Source of the DNA: Streptomyces sp. R44
Lineage (GTDB): Bacteria; Actinomycetota; Actinomycetes; Streptomycetales; Streptomycetaceae
Direction: 5' to 3'
Assembly: GCF_041053105.1 (NCBI RefSeq)
Contig: NZ_CP163444.1
Location: 5,394,001-5,458,000, forward strand
DNA length: 64,000 bases
Positions 24,853 through 32,804 of this stretch are shown piece by piece. The notes beneath the pieces were generated by a model, which worked only from the letters and a program-made list of their open reading frames with translations, ran no database searches and had not been told where the DNA came from. The translations under genes and the position numbers were made by a program. The first letter of the stretch is position 1; the number at the start of each line of letters is the position of its first letter.

Positions 24853-26419
24853 GGATCTCCTCGAAGGCGCCGTCGAGCGAACCCTGGTGGGCGTCGAAGA
24901 GCTTTCCGCCGGTCAGGCTCGCGATGTGGTCGAGCTCGCCCCGGTCGGAGTCCCCGAAGAGGATCGGGAAGACCGGCGTGCGCTGCTGCTCGGCCGGGAG
25001 GGAGCGGTAGAAGGTGTCGAAGGCGGACGCCGGATCGCCGTCGTTCTCCCCGTCCGTCATCAGGACGACCGAGGTGAACGTGTCGGCCGGCGTCTTCCCG
25101 AGGAACGTGTACGCCTCCTGGAGGCTGGAGTAGATCGCCGTGCCCCCGGAGGCCGAGAGCTTCCCCGCGTCGTCGCGGATCGCGTCGAGCGCCGCCTTCG
25201 GGGAGGCCGGGTCGACCGTGTGCGTACGGACCTCGTCCTGCTTCACGGAGGAGCCGAAGGGCATCAGGGTGACCTCCTCCCGGTCCCGGAAGTCGCCGGT
25301 CAGCTCGATGAGCGCCGACTTCAGCCGATCGAGCCGCTCGCCGGCCATGGAGCCCGAGGTGTCGAGCACGTACACCGTGCGGGAGGGCCTGCGCAGGGCG
25401 TTGTCGTACGCGTCGAGCAGATCGTCGGCGACCGCCCGGCTGCCGGGGAACGGCAGCTCGCGGCGCGGGTCCCGGGCGAGCGCCGGGGCCGGACCGACCC
25501 CGGCGACCACCGGGCGGCGCAGCGTCGTCCCGGTGATCCGCCGCTGGGCCTCCGGGGTGCGCAGCCAGGTGGTGAGCCGGTTCGCCGCCTCCTTCGCCTC
25601 GGGGCGGGCGGAGGTGAGCAGGGTCAGCGGGTAGTCGGCGGTCACGACACCGTCGGACGGCCGGATCACGGTGAGCTTCTCGGGCGCGGACAGCAGCACG
25701 GACTCGTAGTTCACCAGCGCGTCGACGTCGGTGCGGCGGGCGTAGGCGGTGGCGAGCCAGCCCGAGGAGCCCGAGGTCAGCTTCTGGCCGGTGAAGAACT
25801 CCTTGAGCTTCGGGGTGGCCCGGGTGACGTCCTGCTCGGTGAGGGCCGACTGCGCGCCGGACAGGCCGGAGGCGACCGAGACGAGCGCGGAGAAGCCCGA
25901 GTTGGAGCGCTTCGGGTCCGTCATTCCGTACGTCAGCCGGCCGTCGGCGACCGCCCGGTGCAGCTGCGACCAGGTCACCTTCGCCGGGTCCCAGCCGAGC
26001 CGGGCGACGGCCGCGGGCCGCACGCCGAGCGCCACCGGCGAGGTCATGATCGGCGTCTCGTTGGTGATCTTCTTCGCGGTGTCCGGGCGGAGCCGCAGGT
26101 AGTCGTTGGAGGAGAGCCAGATGGCGTCGTACGCCTTGTCGGCCTCGCCGGACGCGATGCGCTGGACGGCGTCCAGGGTGCCGGCGTACGTGGGCCGGAC
26201 GGTGATGCCGGTCGCCTTGCCGGCCTCGTCGAGGACCGGGCCCATGTCGGCCAGCTCGGAGGAGGCGAGGACCCGGAGGGTGCCGGCCTTGAACTCCGTG
26301 CTCTGCGCTTCGGGGCGGTCGTCCCCGCCGCCGGAGCAGGCGGTGGCGAGGAGGGCGAGCGCGAGGGCGGCGACGGTCGCGCGGGCGGTGACGGCGGCGC
26401 GGGCGGTGCGGCCGCTCAT
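24839..26419 (-). CDS. Lipoprotein with substrate-binding-like and von Willebrand A domains
   Basis: The product is 526 aa from ATG 26419, which overlaps the TelA gene stop as ATGA. LLATAC places the lipid-modified Cys at residue 28. Residues about 40-320 resemble a periplasmic substrate-binding fold (LRVLASSELADMGPVLDEAG, AYDAIWLSSNDYLRL, TSPVALGVRP). Residues about 347-525 are a VWA domain with the MIDAS motif DTSGSMAG (353-360), plus a Thr in GGTAIYSSL and Asp in LMTDGEND. It is therefore an extracytoplasmic metal-dependent binding protein. It sits with a second substrate-binding-like protein and TelA; the ligand is unknown. Confidence 0.85.
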   Translation of the reverse strand: MSGRTARAAVTARATVAALALALLATACSGGGDDRPEAQSTEFKAGTLRVLASSELADMGPVLDEAGKATGITVRPTYAGTLDAVQRIASGEADKAYDAIWLSSNDYLRLRPDTAKKITNETPIMTSPVALGVRPAAVARLGWDPAKVTWSQLHRAVADGRLTYGMTDPKRSNSGFSALVSVASGLSGAQSALTEQDVTRATPKLKEFFTGQKLTSGSSGWLATAYARRTDVDALVNYESVLLSAPEKLTVIRPSDGVVTADYPLTLLTSARPEAKEAANRLTTWLRTPEAQRRITGTTLRRPVVAGVGPAPALARDPRRELPFPGSRAVADDLLDAYDNALRRPSRTVYVLDTSGSMAGERLDRLKSALIELTGDFRDREEVTLMPFGSSVKQDEVRTHTVDPASPKAALDAIRDDAGKLSASGGTAIYSSLQEAYTFLGKTPADTFTSVVLMTDGENDGDPASAFDTFYRSLPAEQQRTPVFPILFGDSDRGELDHIASLTGGKLFDAHQGSLDGAFEEIRGYQ

Positions 26420-27633
26420 CCGAGACCGCCCTCGGTCGCGCCGGTGCGGTGGCTGCGCTCCAAGTGGGCGCTCGCCTCCTGGAGTTCGGCCGACAGCGAC
26501 GCGACCGTCGCCGCCATCGACTCCGTCGCCCGCACCTTGTACGTGTCGATGGCGTCGAGCGTCCGGTAGATCTGCTGGAAGGCGGTACGGAGCGTCTCCG
26601 CGCCCACCGCCGGGTCCGCCGCCAGGGCCTGGATGTCCCCGGCCTGACGCTCCAGCATCTCCGCGTTGCCCCGGACGATGTCCTCGGTCGTCGAGCGCAG
26701 CGCGATCACCTGCTCGGTGACCTTCCGCTGGTTCTCCAGCGCCGAGGCCAGCATCACCGCGATCCGCAGCGCCGACAGGGTCGTCGTCGCCGCCCGGTCC
26801 ACGCCCTTGATCAGCTCGTCGTTGTTCCGGCGGACCACGTCCATCGCCAGATAGCCCTGGGCGCAGACGGCGAGCTGGGTCAGCAGGTCCTGGTGCTTCT
26901 GCCGGACCGGGAAGAGGACGTCGGCGCGCAGCGCGTCCGCCTGCGCCGGGTCGGGTGTGAGGGCGATGCGCTCCTCCACGGCCGCGTCGAGCGCGTCGGT
27001 GAGCACCGCGTACTCCTGGAGCTTGCCCATGGTCTCCCACAGCCGGGCCCGCTCGGTCTGCAACGCGGCGTTGTCGCGGCTCAGTTCGTCCTGGCCGCTG
27101 CGCAGCGAGCCGACGATCCGGTTCAGGGTGGCCTGCGAGGACGCGTACTTGGCGACGTGGTCGCGCAGCTTGTTCCCGCCGGGCAGTTTGGAGAGGAGGC
27201 CCTTGAAGCCCTTGGCGGGGGTGTCCCGGGGGTCCAGGCCCTCGACCGTGCGCCGCAGTTCGACGAGGGAGGAGCCGACGCGGGTCTGCGCGTCGCCGCC
27301 GCCCGCGCCCTCGCCGAGGGAGCGGATCGTGCGGTCGAGCATCCGGTTCGACTGCTGCGCGGCGGAGCGGATCTCGCCCGCGCCGAGCGCCGCGATCTCG
27401 TTGATGCGGCCGGTGAACTCGGGGGAGCGCGGGTCGAGTCCGGACAGTGAGCCGACGTACTCGACGGCCCGGCGGGACATCTCCGTACGGACGGACTCGT
27501 CCAGCGGCACCAGGCCGGAGGCCTGCTCGGCGCGGACGGCGGGCACGGGCTCGGGCGGGGTCAGGACGAGCGGGGCGTCCTGCCCGGGCGGTGTCAGGGC
27601 CATCGTTCTTCTCGGATCCTCGGGCGTGGTCAT
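26416..27633 (-). CDS. TelA-like toxic-anion-resistance family protein
   Basis: The product is 405 aa from ATG 27633, overlapping the upstream stop as ATGA. It is nearly all alpha-helical and coiled (SSQATLNRIVGSLRSGQDEL, ENQRKVTEQVIALRSTTEDI) with no membrane segment, matching the PF05816 family over its whole length. TelA proteins were named for tellurite resistance, but most homologues are linked to cell-envelope stress rather than tellurium. It is flanked here by two extracytoplasmic binding proteins; a cytoplasmic partner role is inferred. Confidence 0.85.
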   Translation of the reverse strand: MTTPEDPRRTMALTPPGQDAPLVLTPPEPVPAVRAEQASGLVPLDESVRTEMSRRAVEYVGSLSGLDPRSPEFTGRINEIAALGAGEIRSAAQQSNRMLDRTIRSLGEGAGGGDAQTRVGSSLVELRRTVEGLDPRDTPAKGFKGLLSKLPGGNKLRDHVAKYASSQATLNRIVGSLRSGQDELSRDNAALQTERARLWETMGKLQEYAVLTDALDAAVEERIALTPDPAQADALRADVLFPVRQKHQDLLTQLAVCAQGYLAMDVVRRNNDELIKGVDRAATTTLSALRIAVMLASALENQRKVTEQVIALRSTTEDIVRGNAEMLERQAGDIQALAADPAVGAETLRTAFQQIYRTLDAIDTYKVRATESMAATVASLSAELQEASAHLERSHRTGATEGGLG

Positions 27634-28766
27634 GCGGTGTCCCCCTGGTCGCGGGCCCGCAGCGCCATCTCGTGCAGCACCTTGCTGGTGGGCACGGGCG
27701 CCTGGCGGACTCCGGTCAGCGTCTGGTTGAGGTACGCGGTCTGGCCGCCGGTCGCGGCGGTGAACTCGCTCGCGGCGCCCTGCGGACGGAAGCCGTGGCG
27801 GACCGCGAGCTTGCGCAACTCGGGGTCGGCGGAGAGCAGTTCACCGAGCGCGCGGCCGTTCTCGGTGAGCGGTACGAGGGTGTGGTCGCTGTTGACGGTG
27901 GTGTCCGGGTAGAGGACGACGAGGTCGCCCATGGGCCGCCCGGCGAGCAGTTGGGAGGCGACCTGCGACTCGTACACGAGGACGAGCGGGTTGCCGACGC
28001 CGCTGACGAAGTCCCGGAAGGGCGCGTCCGAGCCGGACTGCTGGGCGCCCTGCACCTGCACCAGCTTGCGCATGAGCGGGGCCGTGCGGTCGACGGCGGC
28101 CTTGTTCCCCGCGACCCGCCCGCCGTCGGCGACATAGCTCGCGGCGGCGAGGTAGAGGGCGCCGGAGCTGGAGGCGACCGGGTCGGTGGAGGTGATGAAG
28201 AGGGTGCCGCTCAGCTCGGCGTGCCCGCCGGAGCCCTTGAGCTGCTGCCAGGTCCGGTCGGCGCGGGCCGCCGCGAGGTAGGCGTCCATCTTCAGGGTGC
28301 CGCTCGTCCCGCGCGGGCCGAGGGTCGCCAGGCCGTTGCCGGCGAGGACCTGTGCGGCGGCGCTGTGCGCGACGACGACGAGGGGCGAGTAGAAGGGCCG
28401 CAGCGGCGCGGAGGCCGCCTTGTCCTTCGTCCTCCGCTGCGCCTTGGCGCGGATCTCGTCGGCCGGGCCCTTGGAGGACGGGAAGGCGAAGTCGTAGCCG
28501 TCGAGCGGCAGTTCCTCCATGTCCCAGGACCCGGAGGTCTCGGTGGCCACGGTGAAGCCCTTGGCGGCCAGGGCCTTCACCACCTGTGGATCGGCGAAGA
28601 ACTCGGCCTTCTCCGATCCGATGACTCCTCGCACGGTCTTCGTTGCCGTGCCTGTGTCCTTGTCGCCGCCCGTCACGAGGACGGCGGCCACGCCGCCGAG
28701 GAGCAGGACGGCCAGGACGATTCCCAGGATGCGTCTCACGCGGGCAGCGTGCTCGCGGAAACCCAC
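27630..28766 (-). CDS. Membrane-anchored substrate-binding-like protein, first gene of the TelA operon
   Basis: The product is 378 aa from GTG 28766. One N-terminal membrane helix (ILGIVLAVLLLGGVAAVLV) anchors an extracytoplasmic domain with the type-2 periplasmic-binding look: VRGVIGSEKAEFFADPQV, DFAFPSSKG, SPLVVVAHSAAA, GNPLVLVYESQVA. There is no permease or ATPase nearby, so it is unlikely to serve an ABC importer. It overlaps telA by 4 bases. The Shine-Dalgarno is weak, so an alternative start cannot be ruled out. Confidence 0.75.
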   Translation of the reverse strand: MGFREHAARVRRILGIVLAVLLLGGVAAVLVTGGDKDTGTATKTVRGVIGSEKAEFFADPQVVKALAAKGFTVATETSGSWDMEELPLDGYDFAFPSSKGPADEIRAKAQRRTKDKAASAPLRPFYSPLVVVAHSAAAQVLAGNGLATLGPRGTSGTLKMDAYLAAARADRTWQQLKGSGGHAELSGTLFITSTDPVASSSGALYLAAASYVADGGRVAGNKAAVDRTAPLMRKLVQVQGAQQSGSDAPFRDFVSGVGNPLVLVYESQVASQLLAGRPMGDLVVLYPDTTVNSDHTLVPLTENGRALGELLSADPELRKLAVRHGFRPQGAASEFTAATGGQTAYLNQTLTGVRQAPVPTSKVLHEMALRARDQGDTA

Positions 28767-28886
28767 ATTCCAGGGGGAGTCGGGTGTACGGGGGGTGAAG
28801 GAGCGATCCCGGTACCGAACCGGAGCGCGGGCTGCCGTATCCCGGGTGTTCGGGGGTTTCTCTTCGGGGGGCCGGGTTGGTGGGCG

Positions 28887-28920
28887 CCCGGGCCGCGCGG
28901 TTCGTGCCGCGCGGCCCGGG
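28887..28920 (-). terminator. Terminator-like hairpin after the 28925 gene
   Basis: 14-bp perfect stem CCCGGGCCGCGCGG / CCGCGCGGCCCGGG with a 6-base loop, immediately downstream of the minus-strand gene ending at 28925. Confidence 0.6.
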
Positions 28921-28924
28921 GCCG

Positions 28925-29320
28925 TCAGGGGGCGGAGACCAGGGTGGTGTCCCCGGCCAGCGCCGCGGTGTGCGCGTCCATGCGCCCGGCGGCGAGGATC
29001 GCGGCGGCCGTGTCGGCCCGGGAGGCGGCGACGACCAGTGCGCGGCCCGCGAGGGCGTGCGCCTTGCGGTGCAGGTCCTGCGCGGACGAACCGCTCAGCC
29101 CCGCGTGCCGCGCGGGCGGTGCGCCGCGCAGCCGCGCCACCTGCCGGGCGATGAGCTCGCCGGCCTCCGTGTCGCCCAGCTCGTCGGTGACGGCGAGCAG
29201 GGCGGCGAGGTGTCCTGCGAGCTGAATGTCCAGCTCCTCCTCGCGGGAGCGGTGCGGGTACGTGTCCTGGGCGTCGTCGGCCATCCGGTGGACCGACTTG
29301 GTGCGGATCGGTTCGTACAT
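28925..29320 (-). CDS. Hypothetical helical protein under a Fur-like operator
   Basis: The product is 131 aa from ATG 29320, with AGGAGG nine bases upstream. The start fits better than an upstream in-frame codon. The sequence is soluble and mostly helical (EEELDIQLAGHLAALLAVTD, AGRALVVAASRADTAAAILA). There is no Cys and only a few scattered His (for example SVHRM, YPHRS, AGHLA), with no metal-binding motif that I can recognise. I know no family for it. It is a single-gene unit. The palindromic box at 29360 overlaps its likely promoter, so it may respond to metal or peroxide. Confidence 0.65.
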   Translation of the reverse strand: MYEPIRTKSVHRMADDAQDTYPHRSREEELDIQLAGHLAALLAVTDELGDTEAGELIARQVARLRGAPPARHAGLSGSSAQDLHRKAHALAGRALVVAASRADTAAAILAAGRMDAHTAALAGDTTLVSAP

Positions 29321-29359
29321 GGGGATGGCCTCCTGAGGTGCTCTGCAGGCCATCCTAGC

Positions 29360-29374
29360 TTAGATTCGGTCTAA
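29360..29374 (-). promoter_or_regulatory. Fur-family-like box in the promoter of the 28925-29320 gene
   Basis: TTAGATT-C-GGTCTAA is a 7-1-7 inverted repeat with 5 of 7 pairs matching, the layout of Fur/PerR/CatR boxes. On the minus strand it lies just upstream of a possible -10 (TAGGAT at 29352-29357). Which Fur-family member binds is unknown. Confidence 0.45.
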
Positions 29375-29400
29375 AGTTGAGCGTCGTCCGGAGTGGTGGG

Positions 29401-30612
29401 CTACGGCTGGCTGTAGCCGTCCAGGAAGCGGCCGATCCGCGTCACCGCGTCCGCCAGGTCCGCTGCCGCCGGCAGCGTGACGATCCGGAAGTGGTCCGGC
29501 TCGTGCCAGTTGAAGCCCGTCCCGTGCACCACCATGATCTTCTCGGCCCGCAGCAGGTCCAGGACCATCTGCCGGTCGTCCTTGATCTTGTAGACGTTCG
29601 GATCGAGACGCGGGAACAGGTACAGCGCGCCCTTCGGCTTCACGCACGTCACGCCCGGGATCTGCGTCAGCAGCTCGTACGCCGTGTCCCGCTGCTCCAG
29701 GAGCCGCCCGCCCGGCAGCACCAGGTCCTCGATCGACTGCCGGCCCTGGAGCGCGGCGGCCACCGCGTGCTGCGCCGGCATGTTCGCGCACAGGCGCATG
29801 TTGGCCAGGATCGTGAGGCCCTCGATGTACGAGGACGCGTGGTGCTTCGGGCCGCACACCGCGAGCCAGCCGGAGCGGAAGCCGGCCACCCGGTAGTTCT
29901 TGCTCATCCCGTTGAAGGTGAGGACGAGGAGGTCGGGGGCGATCGCGGCGGTCGGGGTGTGCGTCGTGCCGTCGTAGAGGATCTTGTCGTAGATCTCGTC
30001 CGAGCAGACCACCAGGCTGTGCCGGCGGGCGATCTCCGTCAGCGAGCGGAGCATCTCGTCGTCGTAGACGGCGCCCGTCGGGTTGTTCGGGTTGATGATC
30101 ACGATCGCCTTGGTGCGGTCGGTGATCTTCCGCTCGATGTCCGCGAGGTCCGGCATCCAGTCCGACTGCTCGTCGCAGCGGTAGTGCACGGCCGTACCGC
30201 CCGCGAGCGAGACCGAGGCCGTCCACAGCGGATAGTCCGGGGCCGGCACGAGGACCTCGTCGCCGTCGTCGAGCAGCGCCTGCATCGACATCTGGATCAG
30301 CTCCGAGACGCCGTTGCCGAGGTAGATGTCCTCGACGGAGAGCGGGATGCCCTTCGTCTCGTAGTGGCTCATCACCGCCCGGCGGGCCGAGAGCAGCCCC
30401 TTCGCGTCGCCGTAGCCGTGCGCCTCGGAGAGGTTGCGGAGCACGTCCTCCAGGATGGCGGGCGGACACTCGAAGCCGAAGGCGGCCGGGTTTCCGGTGT
30501 TCAGCTTGAGGATGCGATGACCCGCGGCTTCGAGCCGCATCGCCTCTTCGAGCACCGGACCCCGGATTTCGTAACAGACGTTGGCGAGCTTCGTGGACTG
30601 GATCACCTGCAT
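29401..30612 (-). CDS. PLP-dependent aminotransferase, AlaA-like (glutamate-pyruvate)
   Basis: The product is 403 aa from ATG 30612. Fold-type I class I/II aminotransferase: the PLP Lys is K238 in FNGMSKNYRVAGFRSGW, with INPNNPTGAVY (cofactor Asn/Tyr) and VVCSDEIYDKI (Asp for the ring nitrogen). The N-terminal phrase RGPVLEEAMRLEAAGHRIL and the KLNTGNPAAFGF block are those of the AlaA/aspartate-like group that makes alanine from pyruvate. It is cytoplasmic. It is divergent from the gene at 30738. Confidence 0.9.
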   Translation of the reverse strand: MQVIQSTKLANVCYEIRGPVLEEAMRLEAAGHRILKLNTGNPAAFGFECPPAILEDVLRNLSEAHGYGDAKGLLSARRAVMSHYETKGIPLSVEDIYLGNGVSELIQMSMQALLDDGDEVLVPAPDYPLWTASVSLAGGTAVHYRCDEQSDWMPDLADIERKITDRTKAIVIINPNNPTGAVYDDEMLRSLTEIARRHSLVVCSDEIYDKILYDGTTHTPTAAIAPDLLVLTFNGMSKNYRVAGFRSGWLAVCGPKHHASSYIEGLTILANMRLCANMPAQHAVAAALQGRQSIEDLVLPGGRLLEQRDTAYELLTQIPGVTCVKPKGALYLFPRLDPNVYKIKDDRQMVLDLLRAEKIMVVHGTGFNWHEPDHFRIVTLPAAADLADAVTRIGRFLDGYSQP

Positions 30613-30724
30613 GACGAGAGCTTACGGCGGGGGCGGTCGCGATGCGGAGTGTTCTGGGACACGTCGGACAGCGGGGCGGTGTGCCGAGGTGTGACCCGGA
30701 TCGCATCGACGGTGACGTGCTCCC

Positions 30725-30730
30725 TACAAT
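30725..30730 (+). promoter_or_regulatory. -10 element TACAAT, leaderless start
   Basis: TACAAT is followed by seven bases and then ATG 30738, so the transcript should begin at or next to the start codon. No good -35 hexamer is visible. Confidence 0.5.
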
Positions 30731-30737
30731 CCGGGCC

Positions 30738-31211
30738 ATGAGCCACCACGACCCCGGAGCCGCCGCACCGCGGCGCGCCCGCCGCCGCCACGCCCCCGCA
30801 CGCCGGGGCCGCGGTGCCGTGTGGCTGCTCGCCGGGGGCTGCGTCACCGTTCTCGGTCTGGCCGCCGCGCTGCTCACCGGCGGCCTCGGCAAGAGCGGCG
30901 GCACGCGGTCCCCCGCCGACGACGGGGCGGACGGGCCGCCCGCGATGATCCAGGCCGACCCCTCCGAAGGGACCTCGGACACCTCGGGGACGGGGAACTT
31001 CGGCGCCCCGGGCTCTTCGGGCGGCGGCGCCACGTCCGTGCCCGGCGGCACGCACCCGTCCGTGTCGCCTTCCGTGAAGACCACGGTCACCGCTGCTCCG
31101 TCCGGGTCCGCGACCACCGCCCCGCCGACCGCCGACCCGTCCGCCACCGCGTCGGCCGACCGGCTGGGGAAGCCGGGGAAGGGGCGGGGGGCGACCAAGC
31201 GGCCTCGGTAG
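30738..31211 (+). CDS. Small single-pass membrane protein with disordered Ser/Thr/Pro tail
   Basis: The product is 157 aa from ATG 30738. A basic cytoplasmic start (RRARRRHAPARRGRG) precedes one membrane helix (AVWLLAGGCVTVLGLAAALL, residues about 27-46), then about 110 residues of Gly/Ser/Thr/Pro-rich, probably disordered and external sequence. There is no lipobox or catalytic motif. Hypothetical. The start is leaderless by the -10 at 30725. It precedes the mannosyltransferase gene by 111 bases, in which the element GGTAGGGACCGG is repeated imperfectly. Confidence 0.65.
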   Translation: MSHHDPGAAAPRRARRRHAPARRGRGAVWLLAGGCVTVLGLAAALLTGGLGKSGGTRSPADDGADGPPAMIQADPSEGTSDTSGTGNFGAPGSSGGGATSVPGGTHPSVSPSVKTTVTAAPSGSATTAPPTADPSATASADRLGKPGKGRGATKRPR

Positions 31212-31322
31212 GGACCGGGCGGCCTCGGTGGGGAAGGGCACCCCCGGCAGGGACCAGGCGCCCCCGGTAGGGACCGGCCTCGGTTCGGGGGATCCCGGGC
31301 CGTCGGGATAGGTTGGCCGGTC

Positions 31323-32804
31323 ATGTGGGCTTTCAGTGCCTCCGGATGCCGGTGGCTCGGTGCGGGCGGGTCGCTCGCCGTGGCCGTCGGCGGATACGCG
31401 GCCGGCACCCTTCCGGTCCTCGGCGGTGGGCCGCTGTGGCAGCCGCGCGGCTCGGCGGCCGAGGTGGCCGGCGCGGTCCTGGCGACCCTCGGACTGACCC
31501 TGCTCGTCGCCGCCTGGTGGCGCTACGGCGTCCTCCTCGCCCGCGGCCTGCGGGACGGGGTGCTCGCCACCCTCGCCTGCTGGACCGCGCCGCTGCTCCT
31601 CGCCCCGCCGCTGCACAGCGCCGACGTCTACAGCTACATCGCCCAGGGCGCGATGGTCCTCGAAGGCCACGACGTGTACGGGGCCGGGCCCGCCGTCCTC
31701 GGCCCCGGCGACCTCGGGGCCGACGCGGCGGCGAGCGTCGGCGGGAACTGGACCCACACCCCCGCGCCGTACGGACCCGCCTTCCTGCTCCTCGCCGCGG
31801 GCATCGTGAAGCTGACCGGCGGGGCGGTCGTGCCCTCCGTCCTCGGCCTGCGGCTCGTCGCCCTCGGCGCGCTCGCCCTGATCGTCTGGGCCGTACGCGG
31901 CCTCGGCGGCGGGGGCGGCGGCCGTGACGGGGCGCTCTGGCTCGCCGCCCTCAACCCGCTGCTCCTCGTCCACGTCGTCGGCGGCATGCACAACGACGGC
32001 CTGATGATCGGCCTCATGCTCGGCGGCGTCCTGCTCGCCACGCGCGGCCGGTGGGTGCTCGGCAGCGTCCTCGTCGGCTTCGCGATGATGGTCAAGTCGC
32101 CGGCGGCCGTCGCGCTGCTCTTCATCGGCGTGCTCCTCGCGCGCGGCGGCGGCGTACGGGGCCTGCTGAAGGGTCTCGTCCTGCCGGGGGCCGTCGCGGG
32201 CGCCGTGGCGGCGGGGGCCTCGGTCCTCGCCGGGACCGGGTTCGGGTGGCTGCGGACCCAGAGCGTCGCCGCGGCCATCCACACGCCGCTGTCCCTGACG
32301 AGCGACCTCGGCCTCGGGCTCGGGCTGCTCCTCGGGGGCGAGGCGGAGCCCGTGAAGGGGGTCGTGCAGAAGCTGGGGCTGCTGCTCGCCGTCGGGGTCA
32401 TCGTGGCGCTCGCCCTGCGGGCCCACCGGGGGCGTCTCGACCCCGTCCTCGGGCTCGGGCTCTCGCTGGTCGCGCTCGTGGCGCTCTCGCCGATGGTGCA
32501 GCCCTGGTACCTGCTGTGGGGGACGGTCGTCGTCGCGGGCGTCGCGTGGCGGAGCCGGGCGGGGCAGGTCCTCGCGGTGCTGTCGGCGGCGCTGGTGTAC
32601 GAGACGCAGCCGTCGGGACACACGCCGTGGTACGGGTTCGTGTCGGCGGGGCTGGTGCTGGTGGTGGGGCTCGTGTGGGTGCGGCGGGAGCCGTGGGGGC
32701 CTGGAGCGGGCGGTGCCGGCGAAGGTACCGTGCCGCCCCAGCGCACGCGCGGTACGCGATCGGCGCCGGCCCGGGACTCAGCGGGGCTGCGTCCGTCTGA
32801 CTGA
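31323..32804 (+). CDS. Polyprenol-phosphomannose-dependent alpha-1,6-mannosyltransferase (MptA/MptB-like, GT-C)
   Basis: The product is 493 aa from ATG 31323, apparently leaderless (TAGGTT eight bases upstream). About 12-13 membrane helices. The first external loop has HSADVYSYIAQGAMVLEGHD then VYGAGP, the GT-C acidic motif of the actinobacterial mannosyltransferases that elongate lipomannan-like glycans, and a second loop has THTPAPYGPAF. It uses polyprenyl-phospho-mannose at the outer face. The 3' end overlaps the convergent deacylase gene by 27 bases and codes for a hydrophilic tail. Confidence 0.83.
   Translation: MWAFSASGCRWLGAGGSLAVAVGGYAAGTLPVLGGGPLWQPRGSAAEVAGAVLATLGLTLLVAAWWRYGVLLARGLRDGVLATLACWTAPLLLAPPLHSADVYSYIAQGAMVLEGHDVYGAGPAVLGPGDLGADAAASVGGNWTHTPAPYGPAFLLLAAGIVKLTGGAVVPSVLGLRLVALGALALIVWAVRGLGGGGGGRDGALWLAALNPLLLVHVVGGMHNDGLMIGLMLGGVLLATRGRWVLGSVLVGFAMMVKSPAAVALLFIGVLLARGGGVRGLLKGLVLPGAVAGAVAAGASVLAGTGFGWLRTQSVAAAIHTPLSLTSDLGLGLGLLLGGEAEPVKGVVQKLGLLLAVGVIVALALRAHRGRLDPVLGLGLSLVALVALSPMVQPWYLLWGTVVVAGVAWRSRAGQVLAVLSAALVYETQPSGHTPWYGFVSAGLVLVVGLVWVRREPWGPGAGGAGEGTVPPQRTRGTRSAPARDSAGLRPSD

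Noticed and set aside
31212..31322. Degenerate GGTAGGGACCGG repeats as a transposon end or origin
   Set aside because: Short, imperfect, and no gene or symmetry; likely slippage in a leader.
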